The translations under genes were made by a program, and so were the position numbers. Source: Bacillota bacterium (lineage in GTDB: Bacteria > Bacillota > Clostridia > Clostridiales > Caloramatoraceae). Taken from it: DNA of 32,396 bases. Shown here in pieces: positions 16,090 to 25,147 of the stretch (positions are counted from its first letter, which is position 1; each line of letters starts with the position of its first letter). The notes beneath the pieces are model-generated. The model was not told where the DNA came from and searched no databases. It saw nothing but the letters and a program-made list of their open reading frames with translations. The stretch lies in NCBI GenBank assembly GCA_023415335.1, contig JAEZLD010000085.1:1-32396 (forward strand). Reading direction: 5' to 3'.

Positions 16090-17022
16090 ATGGTTGGAAG
16101 AGAGTATATTATAAATAACTACAGGCTGCTATCAGAGAGCATGAGAAGAGAGGGCAGCTACGAAAAGGCACTGGGGCTTTTGAATAAAGCACTGGCTATA
16201 GAAGGGCACATGAACGACTGTGAGCTTCTAATAGACAAGGCCCTTATATATGACGAGTTGGGGGAATTTGAAAAAGCGAGGGAGCTTTATAGGCAGGTAC
16301 TTTTATCAGACCCTGAGGAGTCCAGGGCTTATTATGGAATAGGGGTATCCTATGATAATGAAGGACATAAGAAAAAGGCCATTGGGTACTACAAAAGGGC
16401 CCTTGATTTAGATCCTGAGTATGACAGGGCAGCTTTCTTCATTGCCAACGCTTATGATGACCTGGGGGATAGGGGCAGCGCCATAGGGTGGTATAAAAGG
16501 CTCCTTCTTATGAGACCAGATGATTTCTGGGGTCATGTGAACCTTGGGGTCATATACGAGGAAATGAATGAAAACCAATCTGCCTTTGAGCATGCACAAA
16601 GTGCCCTTCAGATAGATCCCCATAACTATAAGGCTCTGTTTAATCTTGGAGTGGTACAGAAAAAGCTTGGCAGGACTTATGAGGCAGAGTACAGCTATAG
16701 GCTTAGCATAGAGGAGAATCCAGAGTATCCCTTCAGCTATCTTAACCTTGCGGTTATTTATATAGAGGAGAAAAGCTACAAAAGGGCTATAGAGGTGCTG
16801 GATAAAGCAATTGAATACAATGCTGAGGAAGCTTACCTATACTATAACAGAGCCTGCTGCTTCTGTCTTATGGGAAGGCTTGATGAAGCATTAAAGGATG
16901 TAATAAAATCCATGGACCTGGACCCTGAGCTGGAGGAGTACATGAAAGAGGACAGGGAGCTGGATGGAATACGAGAGATGGAAGAATATATAAATAAATT
17001 TGGCAGGGCACGAGGTATGTAA
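16090..17022 (+). CDS. Tetratricopeptide-repeat protein
   Basis: Helical protein-protein interaction scaffold made of about seven or eight tandem 34-residue TPRs across almost the whole chain (for example NNYRLLSESMRREGSYEKAL, ALIYDELGEFEKARELYRQV and NLGVIYEEMNENQSAFEHA), with the usual Gly/Ala/Pro positions. No enzyme domain, signal peptide or clear TM. The frame is open back to an ATG at 16003 (339 aa), but that ATG has no ribosome-binding site and lies before a possible -10, so a start at 16063 or 16090 is likelier; I use 16090 (310 aa), still with only a weak, distant AAGG. Partner unknown; the next gene downstream is the large activase. Confidence 0.85.
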   Translation: MVGREYIINNYRLLSESMRREGSYEKALGLLNKALAIEGHMNDCELLIDKALIYDELGEFEKARELYRQVLLSDPEESRAYYGIGVSYDNEGHKKKAIGYYKRALDLDPEYDRAAFFIANAYDDLGDRGSAIGWYKRLLLMRPDDFWGHVNLGVIYEEMNENQSAFEHAQSALQIDPHNYKALFNLGVVQKKLGRTYEAEYSYRLSIEENPEYPFSYLNLAVIYIEEKSYKRAIEVLDKAIEYNAEEAYLYYNRACCFCLMGRLDEALKDVIKSMDLDPELEEYMKEDRELDGIREMEEYINKFGRARGM

Positions 17023-17118
17023 TGTAGGGGACTTTGAGCTCACAACTACAACATACCCAATGAAGAGGTTTTGCTAACATACCATATAACAAATGTTGTA
17101 AATTTAACACATTCATAA

Positions 17119-17147
17119 AAAACTTAGTATTCTAAGAATGTTATAAT
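17119..17147 (+). promoter_or_regulatory. Extended -10 promoter with spacer dyad, activase gene
   Basis: TGTTATAAT (-10 at 17142-17147, extended TG) with no clear -35. A dyad CTTAG-TATT-CTAAG (17123-17136) lies where a -35/spacer would be, a plausible operator. Confidence 0.5.
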
Positions 17148-17236
17148 AAATGTAGTATTTGCATTTTGAAACACATGTCTGCTGGTGTATAATATTGCTA
17201 TATGTCAGAAAAAGTATTTTGGATGAGGATGGGAAG

Positions 17237-20200
17237 ATGGAAAATATTTTAAACGTAGGAATAGATATAGGCTCCACCACTGTAAAGATGGTGGTTGTGG
17301 ATGAGGAGAGAAATGTGCTTTTCAAGGAGTACATGAGGCACTTTTCTGATATAAAAAGCACGGTGCTGTCTATGTTTGAACGGGCCAGGCAGGTGCTTAA
17401 AAAGAACCCTGTGACGGTTATGATAACCGGCTCAGGGGGACTTGGCATAGCTAAAAAGCTGGGCATACCCTTTATACAGGAGGTAATAGCCTGCACTAAT
17501 GCTATAGAGGAAATAATTCCTTCTACCGACGTGGCAATAGAGCTTGGAGGAGAGGATGCAAAGATAACATACATGGATGGCACTATAGAACAGAGGATGA
17601 ACGGCACCTGTGCAGGAGGTACCGGAGCATTCATAGACCAGATGGCATCCCTACTGCAGACAGATGCAGATGGGCTTAATGCTCTGGCTTCAAAGCATAA
17701 AACCATATATCCTATTGCCTCAAGGTGCGGTGTTTTTGCAAAAACAGATATACAGCCTCTTTTAAATGAAGGTGCTGCAAAAGAGGATGTGGCAGCATCT
17801 ATTCTGCAGGCAGTGGTAAACCAGACCATATCAGGGCTGGCACAGGGTAGGCCTATAGAAGGAAGGGTTGCTTTTCTGGGAGGACCTCTGCATTTTCTGC
17901 CAGAACTTAGAAAGCGTTTTATGGAGACGCTTAATATAAATAATGAAAGTGCCCTTTTTCCTGATGACTCACAGTACTTTGTAGCAATGGGTGCTGCACT
18001 GTCTTCAAAGGAAACCGAGCCTCTGCCCTTTGAATGTCTCTATGAAAGGATGCCAGAGCTTGGCAAAAAAGGTGAAGGGGAAACCGTAAGACTTGAACCA
18101 TTGTTTAAGGATGCAGAGGAGTACGAGGAATTTAAGGACAGGCATGCCAAAACAAGAGTCCCAAGAGGGGACTTGCAAGCCTATGAGGGCGATGCCTTTT
18201 TGGGAATAGATGCGGGCTCTACCACTACCAAGCTTGCCCTTATAGGTAAGGATGGAAGACTTTTATACTCATACTATGGGGGCAACATGGGAAATCCGCT
18301 GGATTCAACAATAAATGCCCTTAAGGAGCTTTATGGTAAATTAAATTCCAGAACCAGAATAGCATATTCGGCAGTAACAGGCTATGGCGAGCAGCTTATA
18401 AAATCTGCCCTTAAGGTGGATATAGGTGAGGTTGAAACTGTTGCCCACTATACTGCATCTAGCTTCTTCCTGCCTGGTGTGGACTTCATACTGGACATAG
18501 GCGGACAGGATATGAAGAGCCTTAAAATAAAGGACGGAGTAATTGAGTCCATAATGCTTAATGAAGCATGCTCCTCTGGCTGTGGCTCTTTTATTGAGAC
18601 CTTTGCTAAATCCCTTAACATGGAGGTTAAGGACTTTGCCAAGGAGGCCGTTAATGCCAGGAATCCAGTAGACCTTGGCACAAGGTGTACTGTGTTCATG
18701 AACTCAAGGGTAAAACAGGCCCAGAAGGAGGGCGCTGAGGTAGGGGACATATCTGCTGGAATAGCCATGTCAGTTATAAAGAATGCTTTATTTAAGGTTA
18801 TAAGGCTTAGGAATACTGAGGAGCTTGGAGAAAGGGTAGTGGTACAGGGAGGCACCTTCTACAATGACGCAGTACTCAGAGGTATGGAGCGAATAATAGG
18901 CAGAAATGTAATAAGACCTGATATTGCAGGAATAATGGGAGCTTTTGGTGCTGCCATTATAGCTAAAAATAGGATGGGTGAAGGTGAGACAACCACTCTT
19001 CTTATAGGAGATGAGCTTAACAGCTTTAAAACTGAGACAAGCATGAGACGCTGCGGACTCTGTGGAAACAACTGCCTCCTTACAGTGAACAGCTTCTCCG
19101 ATGGAAGGAGCTTTATATCTGGCAACAGATGTGAAAGAGGAGCAGGAGGGGAGCTTCACAGGAATGATATCCCTAACCTGTATGAGTATAAGTATAAAAG
19201 GCTCTTCAACTACAGGCCTTTAAAGAAGGAGGAGGCTCCAAGAGGGGTTATAGGAATTCCAAGAGTACTCAACATTTATGAGGACTATCCCTTCTGGTTT
19301 ACCTTCTTTACAGAGCTTGGCTACAGGGTAGAGATTTCAGCAAGGTCCTCAAGGGATATATTTGAAATGGGCATGGAGACAATACCCTCTGAATCAGTAT
19401 GCTTCCCTGCTAAGCTTGTGCACGGACATATTGAGGAGTTACTTGGAAGAGGCATTAAGAAGATATTCTACCCATGTATACCTTACAATGTAAAGGAGGA
19501 TGAAGGGGCTAACAACCATTATAACTGTCCGGTTGTAACCTCCTATCCTGAAACCATAAAAGCAAATATGGACTCCTTGAGAGGGGAGAATGTAACCTTC
19601 TACAAGCCATTCCTTCCTATTGATGATAGAGACAGGATGCTTAAGCGTTTGAAGCAGGAGCTTAAGGGGGAAAACATACCTGATGACCAGCTTAAGAAGG
19701 CAATGGACAAGGCTTATGAGGAAAGGCTTAATTACAGGGATGATGTAATGAAAAAGGGAGAGGAAGCCTTAAAATACATGGAGGACCACCACATAAGGGG
19801 AATAGTGCTTGCAGGAAGGCCATACCATATAGACCCTGAGGTAAACCATGGAATACCTGAAATGATAAAATCCTATGGCTTTGCTATACTATCTGAGGAT
19901 TCTATCTGCCACTTAGGCCGTGTTAAGAGGCCCATAAGGATCGTTGACCAGTGGGTTTACCATACAAGGCTTTACAGTGCAGCAGAGTTTGCTGCCCAGA
20001 ACCCAAGCCTTGAGCTTATAGAGCTGAACTCATTTGGCTGCGGACTGGATGCTGTATCCACAGACCAGGTAAGAGAGATAGTGGAGGCCTATGGAAGGAT
20101 ATATACTGTTCTTAAGATAGATGAAATAACCAACCTGGGTGCAGCCAGAATAAGAATAAGGTCCCTTATTGCAGCTATAGATGAAAGGGCTGCCAGGGGG

Positions 20201-21541
20201 ATACAGGGGGAGAAAAACGACTACACCATCCACAGGGTGTTATTCACAGAGGAGATGAAGGAAAACCATACCATACTAGCACCCCAGATGTCTCCAATAC
20301 ACTTCAGATTCCTTGTACCTGCCTTCAGGAAGGGCGGCTATAACGTAGAAATATTGCCGTCTGTTGACAAGGAAGCTATAGATGAGGGACTTAAGTGTGT
20401 AAATAACGATGCCTGCTATCCGTCCATAATAGTGGTAGGGCAGATGATGAAGGCATTAAAGTCAGGTAAGTATGATTTGAACAACACCTCGATTATGATA
20501 ACACAGACAGGGGGAGGCTGCAGGGCTACCAACTATATTGCCTTTATAAGGAAGGCCCTTAAGGATGCAGGAATGGAGAATATTCCTGTTATATCCCTTA
20601 GTGCAGCAAGCTTGGAGAAGAACCCTGGTTTTAAAATAACCCCAGGCATGCTGGACAAGGCTATGATGGCCCTTGCCTATGGTGATTTATTTATGAACGT
20701 GCTATATAAGGTAAGGCCATATGAAAAGACTCCAGGCTCCGCCAATGCCCTATACGAAAAGTGGGCAGCAAGGTGTATGGAATCCCTTGAAACTGGAAGC
20801 CGTAGAGACTTCAAAGAGAATGTATTTGGTATAGTACGTGACTTTGACAGATTTGAGATAAACGAAAATGTGGTAAAGCCTAAGGTTGGAGTAGTAGGAG
20901 AAATACTGGTTAAATTCCATCCTACTGCCAACAATGACATAGTAGGACTGCTTGAAAGCGAAGGAGCCGAGGCTGTGGTACCGGGATTGATGGACTTTTT
21001 CCTTTACAGCAGCTATGACAGCACAGTTAAGTACAAGGAGCTTTCAGGAAGCTACAAAGGCATGATTGTCGGAGAGGCAGCTATAATGGCCATAGAGTAT
21101 TATAGAAGGTATATGAAAAAGGCCCTGTCACAGAGCAGACGCTTTACAGCACCTGAGACCATAAAGGAAATTGGAAGGGGGGCAGGTAAGCACCTTTCCT
21201 TATGTAACCAGACAGGAGAAGGCTGGTTCCTTACAGGAGAAATGGTGGAACTTTTGGAGAGCGGAGTTAACAATATAGTGTGTCTGCAGCCCTTTGCTTG
21301 CCTTCCAAACCATATAACAGGCAAGGGAATGATAAAGGAACTTAGAAGAAGCTACCCTCAGTCGAATATTGCAGCCATTGACTATGACCCCGGCGCCAGT
21401 GAGGTAAACCAGCTTAACAGGATAAAGCTGATGCTGGCTGCAGCCTTCAAGAACCTTGAGGAAAACAGGAGTACACAGTCTTATGCTGCTAATAGCAAGA
21501 CTGAAACACAAAAGGAAAAGCATATTAGTGCAGATATGTAA
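17237..21541 (+). CDS. Giant 2-hydroxyacyl-CoA dehydratase activase-type protein
   Basis: 1434-aa fusion of the BcrAD/BadF/HgdC activase family with a dehydratase-like part. Two ASKHA ATPase modules are visible: DIGSTTVK (10-17) with the iron-sulfur Cys in TCAGGTGAF (Cys125), and DAGSTTTK (about 325-332) with CSSGCGSF (about 445-451). A Cys-rich block CGLCGNNC...GNRCERG (from about 606) starts a DUF2229-type region, and the C-terminal third, with VNNDACYP and QTGGGCRATNY, resembles the HgdB/HgdC-associated CoA-enzyme component. Activases of this family drive ATP-dependent electron transfer to radical dehydratases. No separate HgdA/HgdB subunits lie nearby, so the substrate is unknown. The frame is open upstream to 17159, but GAGGATGGGAAG and the DIGST start support ATG 17237. 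Confidence 0.9.
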   Translation: MENILNVGIDIGSTTVKMVVVDEERNVLFKEYMRHFSDIKSTVLSMFERARQVLKKNPVTVMITGSGGLGIAKKLGIPFIQEVIACTNAIEEIIPSTDVAIELGGEDAKITYMDGTIEQRMNGTCAGGTGAFIDQMASLLQTDADGLNALASKHKTIYPIASRCGVFAKTDIQPLLNEGAAKEDVAASILQAVVNQTISGLAQGRPIEGRVAFLGGPLHFLPELRKRFMETLNINNESALFPDDSQYFVAMGAALSSKETEPLPFECLYERMPELGKKGEGETVRLEPLFKDAEEYEEFKDRHAKTRVPRGDLQAYEGDAFLGIDAGSTTTKLALIGKDGRLLYSYYGGNMGNPLDSTINALKELYGKLNSRTRIAYSAVTGYGEQLIKSALKVDIGEVETVAHYTASSFFLPGVDFILDIGGQDMKSLKIKDGVIESIMLNEACSSGCGSFIETFAKSLNMEVKDFAKEAVNARNPVDLGTRCTVFMNSRVKQAQKEGAEVGDISAGIAMSVIKNALFKVIRLRNTEELGERVVVQGGTFYNDAVLRGMERIIGRNVIRPDIAGIMGAFGAAIIAKNRMGEGETTTLLIGDELNSFKTETSMRRCGLCGNNCLLTVNSFSDGRSFISGNRCERGAGGELHRNDIPNLYEYKYKRLFNYRPLKKEEAPRGVIGIPRVLNIYEDYPFWFTFFTELGYRVEISARSSRDIFEMGMETIPSESVCFPAKLVHGHIEELLGRGIKKIFYPCIPYNVKEDEGANNHYNCPVVTSYPETIKANMDSLRGENVTFYKPFLPIDDRDRMLKRLKQELKGENIPDDQLKKAMDKAYEERLNYRDDVMKKGEEALKYMEDHHIRGIVLAGRPYHIDPEVNHGIPEMIKSYGFAILSEDSICHLGRVKRPIRIVDQWVYHTRLYSAAEFAAQNPSLELIELNSFGCGLDAVSTDQVREIVEAYGRIYTVLKIDEITNLGAARIRIRSLIAAIDERAARGIQGEKNDYTIHRVLFTEEMKENHTILAPQMSPIHFRFLVPAFRKGGYNVEILPSVDKEAIDEGLKCVNNDACYPSIIVVGQMMKALKSGKYDLNNTSIMITQTGGGCRATNYIAFIRKALKDAGMENIPVISLSAASLEKNPGFKITPGMLDKAMMALAYGDLFMNVLYKVRPYEKTPGSANALYEKWAARCMESLETGSRRDFKENVFGIVRDFDRFEINENVVKPKVGVVGEILVKFHPTANNDIVGLLESEGAEAVVPGLMDFFLYSSYDSTVKYKELSGSYKGMIVGEAAIMAIEYYRRYMKKALSQSRRFTAPETIKEIGRGAGKHLSLCNQTGEGWFLTGEMVELLESGVNNIVCLQPFACLPNHITGKGMIKELRRSYPQSNIAAIDYDPGASEVNQLNRIKLMLAAAFKNLEENRSTQSYAANSKTETQKEKHISADM

Positions 21542-21546
21542 AATAT

Positions 21547-21576
21547 TAAAGGGTGCAGCTTTGGCTGCACCCTTTA
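21547..21576 (+). terminator. Intrinsic terminator after the activase gene
   Basis: TAAAGGGTGCAGC, TTTG loop, GCTGCACCCTTTA. Strong GC stem, short T tail. Confidence 0.85.
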
Positions 21577-21620
21577 AAGCTGTGTGTCGGTCATATGGAA
21601 ATATTATGTATATTTGAATC

Positions 21621-21649
21621 TTGACATGGGCAGCCCGTTAAATTATAGT
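21621..21649 (+). promoter_or_regulatory. Sigma-A promoter of the E2-like gene
   Basis: TTGACA (21621-21626), 17-bp spacer, TATAGT (21644-21649). Downstream, AAGCGGCTTAAGCTGCTT (21678-21695) is a near-perfect dyad in the leader, a possible operator. Confidence 0.8.
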
Positions 21650-21730
21650 GTAAGCATGGGTTTGTAGTTGTGCTTATAAGCGGCTTAAGCTGCTTTTATA
21701 TAGATATTTTACACAAGGGGAATGAGCGAC

Positions 21731-22633
21731 ATGCAAACATGTGAAAACAAACAGACTATGCGTAAACGTGGAGACCGTACGGACGGCTATAGGGTCAAAG
21801 AAACAGATGCCATGCATGCAATCATGCCATTTGCTATGCCTAACCGTGCAGATAATGAAGCGGTACTTAATACCAGAATTGACCTGACGGCAGTAGAAAG
21901 GTATCTTGAAGAGAAAAATTCAAATAGTCCTGAGTTTAAGTACACCTTTTTTCATGTAATATGTGCTGCCTTAGCGAAAACAATCGTGATGAGACCCAGA
22001 CTTAACAGGTTTTATAGCGGCTACAGGCTTTATGACAGAAAGGAGATAATACTTTCCTTTGTGGTTAAGAAAAGGCTTGTGGATGATTCAGATGAGGTGC
22101 TGGCAATGGTGAGGATTGATAAAAACAGCGATGTTCCACCTTTAGAGCAGATATATTCACAGGTTAAGAAAATCGTTTATTCTGCCCGTAAGCAGGGCAA
22201 GGATGATGGTGCCACAGATGTCATGGGAGTATTGAACCACCTTCCACGGCCTATATTAAAAATGGTTATGGGAGTTCTAAGATGGCTGGAGTACCATGGA
22301 AAATATCCTAAATCATTAATGGATGTTGACCCATATTATTCAACAGTATTTATGTCCAACCTTGGGAGTATTAAGATGGATGCTAACTACCATCATCTGG
22401 CAAATTGGGGCACTAACTCATTGTTTGTTACAATAGGTGAAAAAAAGTCGTCTCCCTGCTTCAATGAGGATGGAACCTATGAAATGAAAACAACACTTGA
22501 TTTAGGTCTTACAATTGATGAAAGGATAGCTGACGGAGTATACTATGCAAACAGCGTTAAGCTTTTAAAGGAGATACTTAGTAGGCCTGAAATACTGGAC
22601 AAGCCTATAAGTGAACCTCTCCATCAGGCATAA
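21731..22633 (+). CDS. E2-like (2-oxoacid dehydrogenase acyltransferase fold) protein, His missing
   Basis: 300 aa resembling the catalytic domain of dihydrolipoyl acyltransferases/chloramphenicol acetyltransferase. The body (FHVICAALAKTIVMRPRLNRF, then FMSNLGSIKMDANYHHLANWG and TTLDLGLTIDERIADG) aligns with the E2 catalytic core. No lipoyl or E1/E3-binding domain is present and no E1/E3 genes lie nearby, so it is not a pyruvate-dehydrogenase subunit. The active-site block normally DHRVIDG reads DERIADG: the general-base His is Glu, while Asp and Gly are kept. Catalysis, if any, must differ. AAGGGG at 21715-21720 is too close to the first ATG (21722) and well spaced for ATG 21731. Confidence 0.8.
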   Translation: MQTCENKQTMRKRGDRTDGYRVKETDAMHAIMPFAMPNRADNEAVLNTRIDLTAVERYLEEKNSNSPEFKYTFFHVICAALAKTIVMRPRLNRFYSGYRLYDRKEIILSFVVKKRLVDDSDEVLAMVRIDKNSDVPPLEQIYSQVKKIVYSARKQGKDDGATDVMGVLNHLPRPILKMVMGVLRWLEYHGKYPKSLMDVDPYYSTVFMSNLGSIKMDANYHHLANWGTNSLFVTIGEKKSSPCFNEDGTYEMKTTLDLGLTIDERIADGVYYANSVKLLKEILSRPEILDKPISEPLHQA

Positions 22634-22695
22634 TAATTTACAGCTGCCTTCTTAATTAATGAATAGCATTTATATGATATTAAATAAAAGGGAAT

Positions 22696-22716
22696 AATAT
22701 TATCGATTATACAAAA
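22696..22716 (+). promoter_or_regulatory. Shared upstream motif (HD-gene copy)
   Basis: AATATTA-T-CGATTATACAAAA, one mismatch from the element before exoA. It ends about 30 bp before the predicted start of the HD-domain gene. Confidence 0.4.
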
Positions 22717-22746
22717 TATAAATGTTGTTCAATGGGAGAGATATCT

Positions 22747-23385
22747 GTGGAAAGTGTAAATATATTTAATGAGCTAGAGAACCACCTTCTAAACGATAAA
22801 AGGCCTTCTGAGTATTTGAATCATATACTAGACAGTACTGAGCTTATGGATGAGTATCCTCTTACAATGCTGTCAGACATGGTTGATACTGAGCAGTCAC
22901 CTGAGCACCACCCTGAGGGGAACGTATGGAGGCATACGATGATGGTGGTAGATAATGCTGCTGAAAGGAAATGGGAGAGCAGGAATCCTAAAGCCTTCAT
23001 GTGGGCAGCACTGCTTCATGATTTGGGCAAGGTACCAACAACCTGTGTCAGGAAGGGAAGGATAACGGCTTACGGCCATGATGTAGAGGGAGAGAAGCTG
23101 GCTAAGTCCTTTCTAAGAGAATATACAGACGACGAGGAGTTTGTATATGAGGTTTGCAAGCTTGTAAGATGGCATATGCAGACATTTTTTGTTGTGAAGA
23201 ACATGCCCTTTGCTGATATAGGTGCCATGGCAGAGGAGACCTCTATAGACGAGGTGGCACTGTTGTCCTTATGTGACCGGCTGGGACGTGGAGGGCTAGA
23301 CCAGGAAAAGGAGAAGGTGGAGAGAAATAACGTGGAGATATTCCTGAGGAAGTCTAAGGAATACCTGAGTAATAGAGCGAAATAG
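22747..23385 (+). CDS. HD-domain phosphohydrolase
   Basis: 212-aa cytosolic metal-dependent phosphohydrolase. Metal ligands of the HD fold are visible: GNVWRHTMMV (first His), ALLHDLGK (His-Asp), YGHDVEGEKLAK (third His) and a later Asp in LSLCDRLGRG. The order closely resembles the HD domain attached to some CCA-adding tRNA nucleotidyltransferases, but the nucleotidyltransferase head is absent, so this is a stand-alone version whose substrate is unknown. ATG 22732 has no ribosome-binding site; GTG 22747 is 6 bp after GGGAGAG and I prefer it. Monocistronic: hairpins follow within 100 bp. Confidence 0.85.
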   Translation: MESVNIFNELENHLLNDKRPSEYLNHILDSTELMDEYPLTMLSDMVDTEQSPEHHPEGNVWRHTMMVVDNAAERKWESRNPKAFMWAALLHDLGKVPTTCVRKGRITAYGHDVEGEKLAKSFLREYTDDEEFVYEVCKLVRWHMQTFFVVKNMPFADIGAMAEETSIDEVALLSLCDRLGRGGLDQEKEKVERNNVEIFLRKSKEYLSNRAK

Positions 23386-23389
23386 CAAT

Positions 23390-23423
23390 TGGATGTCTCC
23401 TACTGTAGGGGTGAAAACATCCA
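23390..23423 (+). terminator. Hairpin after the HD gene
   Basis: TGGATGT / ACATCCA outer arms with an inner CCTA / TAGG stem. No T run follows, so termination is only probable. Confidence 0.45.
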
Positions 23424-23483
23424 TTTAGGATATATTATTGTGCCCACCCGAAGTATGAACTAAATAAAAATAATCATTAAAAA

Positions 23484-23509
23484 GGCTGCCGCATTTTTAT
23501 GTGGCAGCC
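23484..23509 (-). terminator. Terminator of M23 paralogue 1 (bidirectional)
   Basis: GGCTGCCGCAT / ATGTGGCAGCC stem with TTTT loop. On the minus strand it follows the paralogue-1 stop by a few bases and is followed by TTTTTAATG; A/T tracts flank both sides. Confidence 0.85.
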
Positions 23510-23516
23510 AGTGTTT

Positions 23517-24995
23517 TTAGTTTATAAAGTTCCATGGATTCTGTACAGCTCCGTTTACATATACGCCAAAGTGACAATGTGGGCCGGTGGAATTGCCTGT
23601 TGAACCCATTAGGGCAATAGTCTCTCCCTGGCTTACTTTCTGTCCTACGCTTACCAGATTCTTGGAGTTATGGCCGTACAGAGTTACTATGCCGTTTCCA
23701 TGGTCAATTTTTACACAGTAGCCATAGCTGCCATTCCAGCCAGAAAAAATAACTGTACCAGCCTTTGATGCTTTTATAGGCGTTCCGGTGGAGCTGGCAA
23801 GGTCAATCCCTGTATGGAAACCACTTTTACGGTATCCATAGTTGGAGGTAAGTATCCCGCTTGCAGGCCGTGCAAAGCCTTTGGCAGACACGCTTGAGGA
23901 AGAACCTCTTGATGCTACAACCGTGTTCTGTACCACCTTTGTACCAACTGAAACAATCTCATTAACGGGTGCGTCAATTACTGTGCTTGAAGCGACTTCC
24001 TGGTTTGTTGTAACCCCATTAACCTTAGTGGTTTTGATTACAACCTCCTTTGTGCCGTTCTTTCCGGATTGTTTTACCGCTGTCTTTCCCTTAAGAAGGG
24101 AGCTATCGTTAACCTTTTCTGTGTCATATGCGATTGTTTCCTGAGATTTGATATCTGCAACAACCTCTACGTTAACATAGGGCTGAGTAGTAGATAGGTT
24201 TAGTACATCCCCTATTTGTATTTTGTTAATATCAAGCTCAGGATTCTGGGACTGTATTGAGTCAATGGATATTCCCTTGGATAAGGATATATCCCATATA
24301 GTGTCTCCGCTTTGTATAGTATAGGTTTCTGGAGTAACAACACCTGAAACTATTTTTTTAACAGCAGAGTCGCAGTCCAACATGTTACCAACATATGCAT
24401 ATGTATTGTCTGTTTTTATATCTTCCCTTATATTTACCGATAACACCTCAGTAGATTCGTTATCTGGTGTATAGTATGCTTTTATTCCTTCTATTACCTT
24501 TTGGGCTGTGTCCTGGTCTGGAACTATTGCCAGCTGATTATCATCAACTGTTAAGGCAATTGCTGGTTGCTTTAGTGCCAGCATGTCCCTTGAAAGGGTT
24601 TGTATTTTTTCGCTGCTAATGTACTGCTTCTGTGAGACGTTTTCATTCACATTTACTTCTGTAGTACCATTCGATTCTGCAAGTGTTCCCACTGAAGCTG
24701 ACGTATTTTCCGAAGCGATGCTGTCAAATACAACCCTGCGCTTTGCAACAACCTTATCAGTCACGGTGTTGCCATCAGTTTCAGAAAGAGAACTTATCGC
24801 TGCCTTATAGGTATCATATTCCTTTACATATCCCACTGAATTTCCGTCAATTAAGATTTCATATACAGTATTTTTGTAAGCGAAAAACCCAAAGGCTAAA
24901 GCTAGTATTAGAAAAGAAGAAAAGCATGCTGCAATGACCTTCTTTTTGGACATTGCTTTCTTTAAAAGGGAAGGGCGCTTGCTGGTATTTTCCAA
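23517..24995 (-). CDS. Membrane-anchored LysM-G5-M23 endopeptidase, paralogue 1
   Basis: Predicted cell-wall peptidase (492 aa), probably cutting peptide cross-links during growth, spore formation or germination. Layout: N-terminal TM (about 20-42), a paired YEILIDGNSVGYVKEYDTY-type domain, LysM (YTIQSGDTIWDIS...IQIGDVLNLS), G5 domain (VNVEVVADIKSQETI...GTKV), Ser-rich linker and C-terminal M23 domain with zinc ligands FHTGIDLA and GPHCHF, plus the active-site His in LYGHNS. After HCHF this copy reads GVYVNG where copies 2 and 3 read EVRVNG. The longer frame to 25013 is less likely: TTG 24995 lies 8 bp after AAGGAG. Own promoter and terminator. Confidence 0.92.
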   Translation of the reverse strand: MENTSKRPSLLKKAMSKKKVIAACFSSFLILALAFGFFAYKNTVYEILIDGNSVGYVKEYDTYKAAISSLSETDGNTVTDKVVAKRRVVFDSIASENTSASVGTLAESNGTTEVNVNENVSQKQYISSEKIQTLSRDMLALKQPAIALTVDDNQLAIVPDQDTAQKVIEGIKAYYTPDNESTEVLSVNIREDIKTDNTYAYVGNMLDCDSAVKKIVSGVVTPETYTIQSGDTIWDISLSKGISIDSIQSQNPELDINKIQIGDVLNLSTTQPYVNVEVVADIKSQETIAYDTEKVNDSSLLKGKTAVKQSGKNGTKEVVIKTTKVNGVTTNQEVASSTVIDAPVNEIVSVGTKVVQNTVVASRGSSSSVSAKGFARPASGILTSNYGYRKSGFHTGIDLASSTGTPIKASKAGTVIFSGWNGSYGYCVKIDHGNGIVTLYGHNSKNLVSVGQKVSQGETIALMGSTGNSTGPHCHFGVYVNGAVQNPWNFIN

Positions 24996-25018
24996 AGCAT
25001 CATCTCCTTCCAAACATA

Positions 25019-25047
25019 ATTTTACACCTATTATTACAAAATATCAA
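25019..25047 (-). promoter_or_regulatory. Promoter of M23 paralogue 1
   Basis: On the minus strand TTGATA (25042-25047), 17-bp spacer, TAAAAT (25019-25024), with the TTG start 24 bases after the -10. Confidence 0.75.
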
Positions 25048-25104
25048 ACATGTAGCTGCATATATATATGTATAAGTCATAAAATTAACATATAGTTTAT
25101 ATAT

Positions 25105-25145
25105 AAAAAGCCTGTGGAATATACAGGTTATTCTACAGGCTTTTT
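25105..25145 (-). terminator. Terminator of M23 paralogue 2
   Basis: AAAAAGCCTGT / ACAGGCTTTTT arms around a 19-base loop, immediately after the paralogue-2 stop. On the minus strand the stem ends in five T residues. Confidence 0.88.
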
Positions 25146-25147
25146 AA

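Noticed and set aside
17113..17829. 238-codon minus-strand frame opposite the activase N-terminus
   Set aside because: It is a shadow of the conserved BcrAD domain; its composition (Ser- and Ile-rich) is typical of antisense translation.
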